64,000 nucleotides of DNA from Cyanophora paradoxa. Taxonomy: Eukaryota; Glaucocystophyceae; Cyanophorales; Cyanophoraceae. A program made the position numbers and the translations under genes. Location: NCBI GenBank assembly GCA_004431415.1, contig QPMI01000520.1, positions 372,001 to 436,000 of the forward strand, given 5' to 3'. Positions 43,856-54,497 of this stretch are shown here, piece by piece (positions within the stretch are counted from its first letter, which is position 1; every line of letters starts with the position of its first letter). The notes under the pieces were generated by a model. The model saw only the letters and a program-made list of their open reading frames with translations. It was not told the DNA's origin and searched no databases.

Positions 43856-44094
43856 ACCACGCAAGAAATGCACCGGTTCGAATCTGAATAGGCTAATAAC
43901 CTAACCTAGGCTTATACGAAGCAGAAGTCGGCGCGCACGCAGACGCGTCGGAGAGAGCTTGGCGCTTGCAGGGTCGGGGAAAACATAGCGAATCAGCCCG
44001 CACCTTGGATTCGAGGACCGCGAGCCTTCGGCGCCTGGCGTGGGGCTGGAAGCGAAACCTGTAGCTTGAAGCAGGGCAGAAGAGAATAGGAAGC

Positions 44095-45068
44095 ATGCGG
44101 GCAGCTCGGGCAGCGCGCGTCGAGAACGCGGTCAAGCAGGATGCCCAGGTGCGCCAAGAGGCCCGAGTCGCAGCGGTTTCTGAAGCCACGGGGTTGCCGA
44201 AGCCACGCTCCGCTTTTCTGTCGCTCTGGCTGACGCCTCTTCTTCAGATGCGAGAGATCGTTAGGAGGGAGCCCATACCAGGTGAATACTGCGGCTTCTT
44301 GCCTCCTGCGTGCTCACGGTTGCTCGGCAGGCGTGGGGACGCTGGGTCCACCAACGCACAGCTACGATGGAACTGGCCCCCTTGCATCTTCCATGTTGAC
44401 AAGGGCGGAAAAGTTGAATCGTAGCACGAACGATACGGGTGCGGCGCTCCAGTCCAGTAGAGGCCGGGCTCCGCTGCCTGTGTCCGGCCGCTCACGCGCC
44501 GCAGCCACGCTACGCGACCTGGGAAGCTCAACAATGCTCGCCTCGAACGTGACCGCACACGAACAGTTCGGGAACTTGGTGCACGAGCATCGCGCGCTCG
44601 AGCGCCGCCGTCTCGCGCCCGCTGAGCCGCCACAGACGTCGGGGGCGGAGAAGACGGGAATCAAGGACAAGATGTTCGGATGCTGGACGCAGACGTTCAA
44701 GGGCGTGCGCTCGCAGGAGATCCCCGAGCCGACGCACGCCAGCTACAGAGTCTCCTCGATCCGGAACCCCATCACAGGTCAAGTCAGGAAAGTCCAGCAC
44801 GTTGACGTACGCCTTCGCCGCCTCCCGCAGGGCCCTCTCTTCTTCTCCCGCTCAGCGTCCCCTCGCCGCACAGGATGGGCCGGCGCCTAACGGGGTGCCG
44901 TCGCAAGCGGAGCAGTCAAGGCGGGAGCACCTCCGGAAGAGAACGATCTTCAGCTCCTGGATTGACGACTCGCACCCGACGGCCGCTCACGCACAGAAGA
45001 AGGGGCACACGGGGCTGCTCAGGACCCTAAACGAGGACCCCCGCGCCTACTGGCGCACCAAGACGTGA
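44095..45068 (+). CDS. Unrecognised protein, C-terminal part clear
   Basis: The supported part is an exon from about 44534 to 44806 and the exon 44874-45068, joined by intron 44807-44873 in phase 0 (stop 45066-45068). It is a hydrophilic protein with a conserved-looking core (KDKMFGCWTQTFKGV, then SSIRNPITG) and a Lys/Arg-rich end. The upstream exon or exons are uncertain; 44095-44280 is open and coding-like in another frame, with a GT donor at 44281. No family is recognised. Confidence 0.5.
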
Positions 45069-45735
45069 GCTAGTCCCGCCCGATGCGTGCGCCGAGCCTC
45101 ACAGTCCCTTGACTCTCCCCGCTCCTCGCGACCAGTGACTTCGTCTACCACTTTGGTCCGTCAAACATCCCAGCCCAGGGTCCCGCCTGATGCTGCGCTG
45201 ACCAGCTGCACGCGCACCCTCAGATAACGGCGCGATGAGCAAAGCTTGGCAGTTCAGAGGTGGCTAGCGCGCTTGGGGAGATGGCGTGTGCTTTCGCCAC
45301 AGCGCAGCGGAGACCGTCGGGTGCCGTCGCCACTATAGCTATAGCTATAGCTAGCTGCAGGCTGCAGCGCTATAGCGGTTTCAAGTTTTCCTGGAAGTCA
45401 GTGGGAACTAGAGGATTATGTTCTGATCAGAGTTATCATAGGCTGCAGCGACTCGGCGACGCTGATCGAGCGTGATCATGAACTTCGAATTCGAAGAAAT
45501 TTAATTTGATCTGTAACTGGGTACTGGTCGGTTGAGGTCGGGTACCGTGGCGTCGCAGCGAGTAGGCGCAGTTGGCCGGAAGACTCCGACGGGTGCCTTG
45601 TTGCTGTTCGGTATTTGAGAAATTAAAGGTCCGTGCTAGCCAATCTCGAAGCGCGCGGTGGCGAAGCCGATTCGGCGCGGGTCCTGGCATCCGCCGCCGC
45701 CGCCATCCGCTGATCGACCATCGCTTCGTGTGCAG
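45069..45735. other. Intergenic region and 5' UTR of the complex I gene
   Basis: No ORF. It contains a CTATAG repeat near 45330-45355. An AG acceptor lies directly before the ATG at 45736, so a 5'-UTR intron is likely. Confidence 0.4.
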
Positions 45736-46081
45736 ATGCCTCGCGAGTTCATTGATGTCACAAACCCGCCCTACCCTGTGAAGTCGGCCAACCCGTCGCC
45801 TGGGGAAATCGTGCGCGAGATGGGATGGTCGGAGTACAGGAACATCATCGCCCTCACGCTCTGCTCCATTCCTGTTGGCTACCTTGCCTGTAAGCCGCGC
45901 TCCGTGCAGCGGCCTGCGCATTCGCCGCTGATGCATCTCGCCCTGCCACTGTGCAGCGTGCAAGGTCACCGCAAGGGGGACTGCGGGCTTTGCTGGCTTG
46001 ATTGGCTTCCTGGGCGGCGTCAGCTGGGGCGCTCAGCGGGCGGGCCAGCGCCTCATGGGCGTCCGGGCGCCGGAGGCATAG
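45736..46081 (+). CDS. Plant-type complex I small membrane subunit (21-kDa-like)
   Basis: Exons 45736-45889 and 45957-46081 give 92 residues. The pattern NPPYPVKSANPSPGEIV, then SEYRNIIALT...GYLAS, then GLIGFLGGVSWGAQ...RLMG resembles the plant and algal homologue of the N-terminal domain of the fungal complex I 21-kDa subunit (about 100 residues, ending in IGxxGGFMxAYQ..RLMG). One or two hydrophobic segments fit the inner mitochondrial membrane. Role: accessory subunit of NADH:ubiquinone oxidoreductase. Assigned from pattern memory, without a search. Confidence 0.6.
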
Positions 46082-46235
46082 ATTCGCCATGGACCGCTGC
46101 GCCCCCTGTAGTATAATGATTTTGTCTTGAATCACACGGCTTCAGCGTTGGTATCGTTGCGACTCAGCAGCTGTTCGGCGCTGCGCTGTGCTATCCAGCT
46201 CTCTGAGTAGCCGCCGAGCTGAGAAGGCTTCCCCT

Positions 46236-46801
46236 CTAGCGGCGGAGGTGGCGGCGGCAGGGGGGGATGGAGGCGGCGGCGGCGAGGAGGAAGTTGGCGG
46301 TGGTGCGGATGTTGAGCTCCTCGCGGGCGTACAGCGCCGCCTTCAGCACGAACTCGGGGTCCGAGGGCCCGATGCGGGAGAGCAGCTCGAGGAGGTGCGC
46401 CCGCACGGGGTCCCCCGGGCTGTGCAGCTTCGGCTCCCGCATCAGGCTCCCCGAGACGACCCGCAGCAGCTCGTCCTCCAGCTCCTGCGCCGGCCAAGCG
46501 AGGCCGTCGGCGCTGGAGGCGGGGGGAGGAGGAGCGGGGGCAGGGGGCGGGGAGGGCGGGGGGCACCTGGAGGGCCTCGGGGGCGACCTTGCGGGCGAGG
46601 CTCTCGTCGTCCAGCTGGTCCTCCTCGTCCTCCTGCACCGGCGCCGGCTCCAGCTCCTCCCCCGCACCCCCCTCCCCGGCCCGGCCCGACGGAGGGCGTA
46701 TATATATATATACGTAGGGCCTGGGAGAACGTGCACGTGAGCTGGATCCCGGAGCCGCCCGGAAGAGCGTCCCTCGTGCGCACCAGCGGGGTTAGGCTCA
46801 C
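46236..46801 (-). pseudogene. Truncated TROVE-domain (TEP1 / Ro60-like) fragment
   Basis: On the minus strand an exon ending at 46567 joins exon 46484-46236 across intron 46485-46566. The second exon contains RIGPSDPEFVLKAALYARE then LNIRTTANFLLAAAA, which matches the conserved start of the TROVE domain (RNA-binding HEAT-like ring of Ro60 and TEP1). The reading frame stops at 46236-46238 just where the domain should continue (the usual next residues are YF), so more than 80% of the domain is absent. An upstream exon may start near 46801. It is probably a relic or a truncated duplicate. Confidence 0.6.
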
Positions 46802-46870
46802 GGTCGCGGCAAGCTTCTTCGCTCGTAGCCCAGTCGCAGCCTCGCTCGACCGAGCAGATCCGTATGATCA

Positions 46871-47793
46871 TGAGTCAGAGCAGGGTACACTACGCGGTAC
46901 CGTAGTACCGGTACCCCACTAGTACTAGAGATGCAAAAGCCATGAGCGCGCTGCTACAGGGTCATGACTACCTTCGAAGACACGGCATAGAATAGTACGC
47001 CCAGTTCCCGCGATCTGCGTGCCCGCAGCTTGACCCCCGCGCTTGCCGACAGACCCTGCGATCCGCACGGATTGCGATGGCCCCATGGCCCAGTACCCCA
47101 GCTTCGATCCGACGCGACGCGATGCGGCTCCACCTTACGCACCTTCGGGAGCGGGGGAGGCCCGGTACCGGTCTCCCGGTCCGGGGCTCGTGGGGGTTTC
47201 GGCCCCCTCGGGCAGTATTCCTCCTCCTTAGCGGCCAGTCCGTGGCGGGAACGGGCGAGCCTCCGGGCACGGCCCGCACCTTTGATCCTATGATCTTAAG
47301 CCCGTAGGGTAAGTAGACCTAGGGTTTCGATCTCGAGCTTCGGTATTCGATTTCGATTTTCGACGTCACTTGCCTATCTGATTGAGCCCATGGATTCGAC
47401 CGGCGGCCCACTGCTAGCCAAACAGCTGCTAGGGCTAGTCCAGATGTTGTCGGTCGTCTCTGAAATGCACACTGGAACTGGACCGCAGCTTACGCTCGGG
47501 AAATCGCCGAGGGCGCGCGGCGTCTACAGGTCGCCCTTTAGGCAAGATCGCATCGACGTCTGAAGCTTAAGGTCGCTGACCGTCAGACTGTCGACATCGG
47601 ATCCGGACCAGCTAGTCGACGTCCACGGTCGACGTCTAGACGTGTACAAGACTAGGTCTGCTCGGCTGGGAGCCATTCCAACGCGCGCGCGTGTGCGCCC
47701 GCCAGCTCAGTGCCGATTGCGCCGCAGGACATATGAATGGGCTCAAAAGAAGAGGGCCATTCTGGGTAAACAGCTAGCGCTGCACGCCATTTA
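46871..47793. other. Intergenic region
   Basis: Short palindromes (GGTACCGTAGTACCGGTACC region near 46897-46915; GTCGACGTC-like runs near 47610-47640). A Pro/Ser-rich open stretch on the plus strand at about 47080-47230 might be an exon but has no partner. Nothing else is recognised. Confidence 0.3.
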
Positions 47794-49042
47794 CTATATG
47801 GAGACAAGGGCGGAAGGGAAGCGGGTAATTTGGCCCTCGGCAGAGACGGCCATGCTGTTCTTGTGGATCTCGAAGCGGGCGACCTGCCGGCGGCCGTAAG
47901 CGGGAGCCAGGGGGCCCCGGGGCGGGACGGGGCGGGCGCGCCTTGAGTATGAGGCCGGAGAGGTCGACTGTCATACCGTTGAAGAAGCCCTCGAGCTCGC
48001 GCCCGACGGCGGCCGCGTCCACGGCCGCCGCCGCCGCGTCGACGGGCCCCACGGGCTCCCCCTCCTCCGCCGACTCGAAGGCGATCTTGCCGCCCGGCTG
48101 CACCCGCAGCGTGCACACCAGCGCCCGCCCGCCGTACTCCACCTGCCGCCCGACGACGGTCAGGGCCGGGGCCAGGCGGGGCGGGGCGAGCAGCAGGGGT
48201 GCGCGCCATGGAGGCCACGGAGCTCTCGTCGATGGACTTGACGCCCACGAAGCGGATCTCGTGGCCCTCCAGCAGCAGCCGCGGGAACGTGTCCCGTAGA
48301 ATCGGGCTGCCCCCGAGGGCGTGAGGTCCGCTGCAGGGAGGCGGGGGCGGGCCGGCACCTGGAGACGAAGCGATTGAAGTCCTGCGCGTTGAGGACGAGC
48401 TTCGAGACGGCCTTGCTGGGGGTTACGAGCCGGATCTGGCCCGTCGACGCAAAATGCTGCAGGTCAAACCGGATGGCGTCCGTCTGCACGTTGATGCTCC
48501 TGCGGGTCCGTGCCGTCAGGAGCGCACGGAGGATGGCCGCGAAGGGCGGCTCGCCGGCAGCTGAGGCCGCCGGGGCTCTCCCAGCCCTGGCCCTCGACGA
48601 CCACCTCGTCCACCGTCCCGCCGAGGAGAGTGAACAGGTTGTTGCTGACAACGCGTACGTTGATCCTGCTGGGGCGGTCAAGCGATGCCCGCCACGACAC
48701 AGCGGGGGGCGCCAACCTGTCGCATCTGCGCAGGACGGCCTTTATCGCAAGGCGCGAAATGTTGGATAGCACCTCCGTGTTGAAGCCGCTGACGAGTGCG
48801 ACGGGGGAGACGAACTGGGTGGCTGCGCTGCGCTGTCCGTAGAACTGGGGGGTCGGCCGGCTCTCTTCGTTGTAGAAGCCCATCATATCCCGCCGGGTGC
48901 GCATGAGCGCATCGCCTTCGCGGCGCGCTGAGCTTGAGGGGCATGCCCCCGCGGCTGTGCAGAACGAGCCGCGGGTCCCCGCGCGCGACGGAGGCGCCGT
49001 CGGCGGCGGAATAACAAATGCTGGTATGCCGTAAGCTAACAT
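47794..49042 (-). CDS. DUF2993 / LmeA-like lipid-binding family protein
   Basis: Exons at the 3' side are clear (complement of 47794-47883, 47942-48142, 48207-48306 and from 48359 upwards). The 5' exon starts at the Met at 49042, and an in-frame 48-nt intron is likely within 48,650-48,720. The pattern INVRVVSNNLFTLLGGTVDEVVVEGQGW, then a RINVQTDAIRFDLQ-like strand set, LNAQDFNRFV and SPILRDTF...LLEGHEIRF, is that of DUF2993 proteins, which are common in cyanobacteria and plastid-bearing eukaryotes and related to mycobacterial LmeA. The frame shifts once between GQGW and the next strand (near 48,560-48,590), so one splice site or a sequence error is unresolved. Introns 47884-47941 and 48143-48206 have GC donors. 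Function: possibly phospholipid binding at a membrane, inferred. Confidence 0.65.
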
Positions 49043-49385
49043 TCGCCTTGGCTCAGCGCTCACGTAAACACGTGAAAAAGATTTGCGGGCCGCGGTGGGC
49101 GCTCAGCTGGACTCGAAGAACGCGGCGGCGTAGCTACGAACCGCAGATCCTTGGCACGGCCGGCTGCTTGCGTTAGCGATAACTTCTGAGCTTCAAAGCT
49201 TGAAGCTTGCTCTACCCGGGTACGGAAGGTTTCGGCGTCCTCGGCGGAGCGAGCGTCGCGGCGTTGCCTCGGGTCTCAGCGCTTGTTAGCTAGCGGGTGT
49301 CCGTTTTGCGGGACATCGAGCGCGTCCTGAGACCGGCGGACCGACTCGACAGTGCTGCCATCTCCGACAGCGTCGCAGCTCAGCG
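49043..49385. promoter_or_regulatory. Divergent promoter region, DUF2993 / EMC3
   Basis: 343 bp between two divergent start codons. It contains AAGCTT-centred palindromes near 49195-49210. No other feature. Confidence 0.4.
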
Positions 49386-50399
49386 ATGGGGGACCTCCTG
49401 CTCGATAGCGCCATCAGGGATTGGGTCCTGCTCCCTCTCGCCGCGGTGCTCGTCTTCGTGGACCTCCTGCGCCACTGGATCACCAAGGCGGCCTCCTCCG
49501 AGAAGAAGCTCGAGCTGAAAGAGATCCAGTCGTCGTGCGCTCAAGCGGAAGAGCTCCGTCGACGCTCCGCGGGCGCTCACTCCCCCCCGCAGGCAAACCC
49601 TCATTCGCGCGGCCTGGCTGCGGCGAGGCGCGGTCTCGATTCCGCCCGCTGCCTTCAAGATGCGCAAGGCGTACTTCACGAACAAAATCGACGGCGTCCT
49701 CCATATGCCGGTGCGGCGCCGTGTGCGCGGAACATCCGCAGCTAGCGAGCTGATGCGCGCTGCAGAGCAAGCCGCAGGACCCAATGTCGATGATGAACCC
49801 CGAGCCGATGATGGACATGATGAAGAAGAACCTATTCTCCAACATCCTGCCTAACATCCTCATCATGGGTTGGATCAGCTACTTCTTCTCTGGCTTTCTC
49901 GTCGGTGCGGTGCCTCTGCGCCCTGCGCGAGCGCTGCCGCTTACGGGGGCTCATGCAGCCAAGATGCCCTTCCCCCTCACGCCCAAATTCAAGGCAATGC
50001 TGCAGCGCGGCGTGGACCTGGCCGACCTGGACCCCACCTACATCTCGGCCCTCTCGTGGTATTTCCTGAGCATGTACGGGCGCCGCGGCATCATGGAGCT
50101 GCTGCTTGGAGACACCTCGAACAGTGCGCCCTGCACCGCGCGCCGCGTCGCGTGCTCACTGACGCGCAACGGCAGTCATGGACGAGAGCAAGATGATGAC
50201 GATGCAGATGCAGGCGATGAACCAGCCCGGGCAGGACGTGGCGAAGATGTACGCCGGCGAGCGCGAGAATATCGACCTGATGCAGCACGTCTGGCTCGTC
50301 GACCAGTCCGAGAAAATGCTGCTCGGCGTCATCCAGGCCGAGAAGCAGGCCCGCGCCTCCGGTCCCGCCAAGGACGCCGCCCTCAAGAAGGATGAGTAG
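49386..50399 (+). CDS. EMC3: ER membrane protein complex subunit 3
   Basis: Exons 49386-49531, 49593-49710, 49778-49904, 49959-50123 and 50176-50399 close to 259 residues, the usual EMC3 length. An N-terminal membrane segment (DWVLLPLAAVLVFVDLLRHW) is followed by the cytosolic LIRAAWLRRG...FKMRKAYF, a Met-rich loop (DPMSMMNPEPMMDMMK), two more membrane segments (NILIMGWISYFFSGFLV and the ALSWYFLSMYG helix) separated by PFPLTPKFK, and an acidic/Lys C-terminus. EMC3 is the Oxa1/YidC-like insertase core of the EMC, which inserts tail-anchored and multipass proteins into the ER. The basic residue in the membrane-facing groove (R/K in LRRG region) appears present. Confidence 0.93.
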
Positions 50400-51106
50400 A
50401 CCTCGATTTCAGCCCCTTGTATATTCATAATCCCGACCTTCTCCCTGGCCTGCCGCGTTACCCTACCCAGGTCTCGGGGACGGGGCTGGGGCCGGGGGCC
50501 GGGGGTGAAAGGCCTTCATAGCATCGACCCGCCGCGGCCGGGCCCATGGCCGGCGCGGCCGCCGGGCGATGCAGTGCCGATCGTCCACCGCGATATTTCA
50601 TTATCGATATCGCGTGTGCGCGGCCCGCGCGGGCCGGGCGGTCGCCGAGCCGGCGCCACGCGCCGCGCATGCGCAAGCACACGGCCCGGCCGGCGCCACG
50701 TATGCCGCCAGCTACTTTAGAACTAGCTATATAGAGCAAGGCATGCAGACCCTAGGCCTGCACATGCTAGCGCAAGCGCTTCTGTGGCCGCCGGGCTCTA
50801 CGTATACATGCCGGCGCCGCTGCGCAGTGCCAGACTCGAGATCTGAGATCTAGAGATGGTGGAATCATGCATGGCATGACCGGACAGGGCCCCGAAAATC
50901 GAGATATCGATGACATGCCCACCCAAGTGCGCGGTGGCGCGAGACGCGAGATTTGACACCCGCCATGTCATTGAATTGCGAGGAAGAACAGGACAGCGGA
51001 CGGGTCTACGAGATCAGACCAGGGGTGAAAGGCCTTTTGCGATGTTTTCGCTAATGCTCTAATCGCCGCGGGCCGGGCGGCGCAAGCTTCGCATCTTCGA
51101 GGATGC
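50400..51106. other. Region between convergent EMC3 and uS5 genes
   Basis: No coding signal. It contains GGGTGAAAGGCCTT twice (near 50503 and 51024) and palindromic CGATATCG-type motifs. It holds the 3' UTRs. Confidence 0.4.
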
Positions 51107-52391
51107 CTAGTACTTGTCCGCGGCCGGCTTCTCGTACGACACCGGGACCTTCGACGACTTGGCCAGGTAGTCAGTGAACTCCTGCTCGCCCGGGCGTCAT
51201 CAGCACGAATTCGAGGGCCGGGGGCCGGCGGGCGCGGACCTGGAAGGGCTGCTTGGAGAAGCGGGTCTCCTTCCAGAGGTCAGGGCTGAGGAACGAGTAG
51301 GCCGAGGCGATGGCGAAGAAGGTCGCCTTCAGGAAGTTGCCCATGGTCTTGGTGGAGCCGCGGGTCTGGGTGTAGACGTCCTCAATGCCGGCCATCTGGA
51401 GCAGCTTCTTCGGAGTACGGGCCGCGACGAGGCCGGTACCACGGGGAGCCGGGACCAGGCGCACAGTGACGGAGCCGCAGCGGCCAGTGTTCTAGGGTGC
51501 GATCAGATCAGACGGGCATGCGCTCTGGGCGGGGACGCGTCGAAGGCGCCTACCTTGGTCGGGATGGTGTGCGGGAGACCGATCTTGGAGCCCCAGAAGC
51601 CACGGCGCACGGGCAGGACCGCGAGCTTGGCCGCGATGATGGCACCACGGATGGCGGTGGCCACCTCCTTCGCGCACTTCACGCCGAGACCGACGTGGCC
51701 GTCGTAGTCGCCGACAACGACGAACGCCTTGAAGCGGGTGCGCTGGCCGGCACGGGTCTGCTTCTGGACGGGCATGATCTTCATCACCTCGTCCTTCAGC
51801 TTGCCGCCGAGGAAGAAGTCCACAATCTGGTACTCCTTGATGGGGATGGAGAACAGGTAGATCTGCTCCAGCGTCTTGATCTTGCCGTCCTTCACCAGGC
51901 GCCCGAGCTTGGTCACGGGGACCCACTCCTTCTCGTCATCCTTGGTGGCACGGCCACGGCCACGGCCACGGCCACTGCGAAACGCACAGACAATCAGCGA
52001 CGTGCCGCGCATCGAGAGAAGAGGAGGCGCGGCCCAATGCGTCGGATTCTCATCGGGCTCGATCCCGGAGCCATTCGAGCGGGAGGGCCGGGCGTCTCGA
52101 GCGGCAAACTGCACTATTCGTGTGTGGCTAACGCCGCATAGCCTCTTCTATGAGCCCCAACGGCTGCGTCGCACCGGTCGCCGCGATCGCCACGGCCACG
52201 GTCGCCACGGCCGCCGCGCTCGCCACGGCCACGCCCGCCGCGCCCGAAACCGCCACGGAAACCACCGCGTCCGCCTGCAAGGAGACGAGATTGTTTGATA
52301 AGACGCGGGTCGGCCAGGAACGGGGATCAGCGCTCTGCATCATCAGCCGCCCGCGGCTCCGCCGGGAGAACACACCTTCAGCGTCACCCAT
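51107..52391 (-). CDS. RPS2: Cytosolic ribosomal protein uS5 (RPS2)
   Basis: Exons (complement of 51107-51181, 51240-51491, 51554-51974, 52175-52274 and 52376-52391) close to 287 residues. An RG-rich N-terminus (about residues 6-45) leads into [73 protein letters not shown] and [13 protein letters not shown], near-identical in pattern to animal RPS2. It sits in the small ribosomal subunit near the mRNA entry channel. The first coding exon is only 16 nt, and the RG repeat itself is split by a 200-nt intron (51975-52174). Confidence 0.96.
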
Positions 52392-52462
52392 TCTGCGAGG
52401 ACAATGCCGTGTCAGGAGAGCGTCCTGCAAGCGCGCCCGCGCTCTTTCGCACCTGGTCTGGT

Positions 52463-52815
52463 ATGCGTACCCCCGAGCGGCCCTCCCCCCCCGTAGGCTG
52501 TTGCTCGCGCCGCCCCCGTCTCCTCCTTCTCCTCCTCTTCTGCCTCCGCGGGGCCGCCGGCGGCGGAGCCGACGCCGCGGGTGGACGGGCCGCAGGCGCC
52601 GGCGCCGACGGCGCGCTCGGGGGTGGACGAGGAGGAGGAGATCGGCGCCGAATCGCACCTGCCCCTCTACGACCAGCCAGTAGGTAGCACCGCCGCTTCT
52701 AGCTCGCGTAGTCCGCAGCTAGTATGCCAGTGTTATCAATGTGCAGGCACTCATCCTGGACTCACGCCAGCTATCTAGCCAAGTCGTCTTCTCCTTGCCC
52801 GCGAGCCGGAGTTAG
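52463..52815 (+). CDS. Small acidic/Pro-rich hypothetical protein
   Basis: Exons 52463-52492, 52569-52679 and 52747-52815 fit in phase 0 to 69 residues, with DEEEEIGAESHLPLYDQP in the middle and a C-terminal LILDSRQLSSQVVFSLP. No family is recognised. It is head-to-head with the uS5 gene (71 bp between starts). Low-complexity composition leaves room for doubt. Confidence 0.4.
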
Positions 52816-53113
52816 CTATAGCTTAGGAGTCGGTTTGCACTGCGCCCGCCAGCTGGAGTTGGCGCCGGCGCCGGCCGATCATGATCAAGGCCCGCGCTTC
52901 ACGATGCCCGCGTTCGACGGGCTCCAGGCCGTGGTCCCCAGCGGCCGCGGGCCGAGCCACGTCTCCAGAATCTCATGATCTCAGGCTGGCCATGGAGGAA
53001 GGCTGGCCCATACGCGCCGTGTGCAGATTCGAAATTCGCGCCGCGGCGCTGAGCGCTAGCTATATATAGCTCAAGCCTTGAAGTGATCATGAGCTGATCA
53101 TGATCATCGGATC

Positions 53114-53608
53114 ATGAAGGCTGGCCCGTGCGCTGGAGGAACTTCGGAAGGCTGGCCCAGTCCGACGGTCACAGTGCACGTGTACGTGCCTGAATTTACA
53201 AGGTACAGCCTGTCATGCTGCGGCCGCTCACAGCGTTCGGCAGGATCGGAGGTGACAGCGCTAGCGCTAGCGCTAGCGCTCGCTGGCGGTGCCGGCGCCG
53301 GCCCGGCCCGCGCCGCGGCGGCCGCGGGCAAGAACGTCACGGCCATCACCTTCTATTCCTTCTCCGAGGCTCTTCCGAAGTTCAGGCGCGGCCAGTGTGT
53401 GCTTGGTCGCCGCTTGTCCTGAGCTTCTCCTGCAGGGACTCGGGAGAGAGAATTTCTGAGACCATTCGAGCTCGAGCGAGCTGCAGCTGCAGCTGCAGCC
53501 GATGCGCTGCGCATGCAGGCGGACATCACCCGCGACGGCTTCCTCGCCCGAGAGCCTCGGAGCGGCCGGATGCCGCGCCTCAAGTCCATAAAGCCGCTCA
53601 GCGGCTGA
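53114..53608 (+). CDS. Hypothetical protein with basic core
   Basis: Exon ending at 53396 joins 53436-53608 across a 39-nt intron, phase 1. The joined region reads ITFYSFSEALPKFRRGQ then REREFLRPFELERA, an Ala-rich helix and RDGFLAREPRSGRMPRL. The upstream start at 53114 is only the first Met; an (AGCGCT)n-like run near 53250-53280 precedes the good coding. Family unknown. Confidence 0.4.
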
Positions 53609-53860
53609 AGACCCGTGGTGGTGGTTGGCAGCCGCGCCGGCGGCGCCGACGTACGCCCCCGGCCCGCTGGCCTCCCCGCAGACCGAGGCCTAGACGAGCC
53701 TCGTGGACTCCGGTCGCGGCGACGTCCTTCGCTCGATCCCGCCAACGGCCTTCGAGAGCTCTCCCTCCTCTCTGTCCCCTGCGCGGTCGCTAGCAACCAC
53801 CCCGCCCGCTCGCTCCGGTCCGCCTCCTCCACGCCCCCGTCGGGGCCTTCGAAATTCGCC

Positions 53861-54229
53861 ATGGCCAGCCTCCACGACCGCGCGAAGCTCGAGTTGCATC
53901 TCCCAGGATGTACTGTGAGTCCAGCGCCCCTGGCCTGGCCGCAGTGGCCACTGGGCCATGGTCGGTGCGGGCTCAGCGGCTCCCGCTCATGAGCTCGGCG
54001 ACGGCTTCGCAGCATGGCAGGAGCTCGCCAGCCTCTGCAGAAGCGCCATGGCCAGCGCGCAGCGGGCCTCACTGACCTGTTGGACAAGGCGGCAGCGGAT
54101 CCGGAGGGCATCTTGAAGCTCTCCACCCTCGAGCGCCGTCACGTCATGGCCCGGGTTGAGTCTCCTGCTGCAGTGGAACCCCCGGGGCGCCCACCCCCCT
54201 TCCTAGAAGGAGGAATTGTATTAGCCTAA
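53861..54229 (+). CDS. Small hypothetical protein, 80 residues
   Basis: Exons 53861-53914 and 54041-54229 join in phase 0. It is charged, with a helical middle (LTDLLDKAAADPEGILKLS). No family is recognised. The start follows an in-frame open stretch, so an upstream exon is possible. It converges on the SOUL gene. Confidence 0.45.
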
Positions 54230-54360
54230 CGCTTCGTTTTGTTGGCGGGTGACCGCCCCATGGCCACAGTCCGCAAGCAGCGAGTTCCGAAGTTCGATGA
54301 AGACTGAGATGTCCCCCTGGCCTTGGTACACGGCATCCCTAGGCCTCCGCCGGCCCCCCT

Positions 54361-54418
54361 CCCCCCCCCCCCCCCCCTCCTCGAGCCGCCATACCCTTCC
54401 CCCCCCCCCCCCCCTCCG
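54361..54418. repeat. Two poly-C tracts
   Basis: Runs of 15 or more C near 54361-54378 and 54403-54414, between the small gene and the SOUL gene. Likely length-unstable. Confidence 0.8.
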
Positions 54419-54497
54419 CGTCTCCGTGCTTGCAATACTGTGTTCGCATCTTGATCATGAGGCGACACGAGGAGCTGAGCGGGGCGGGCGGGCCGGG

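Noticed and set aside
43870-43890. GGTTCGAATC as a tRNA T-loop
   Set aside because: It sits upstream of the RBPMS-like start without D-arm or acceptor stem.
47043-47231. Pro-rich plus-strand ORF in the intergenic region
   Set aside because: No start context, no splice partner and no recognisable domain; kept only as a remark.
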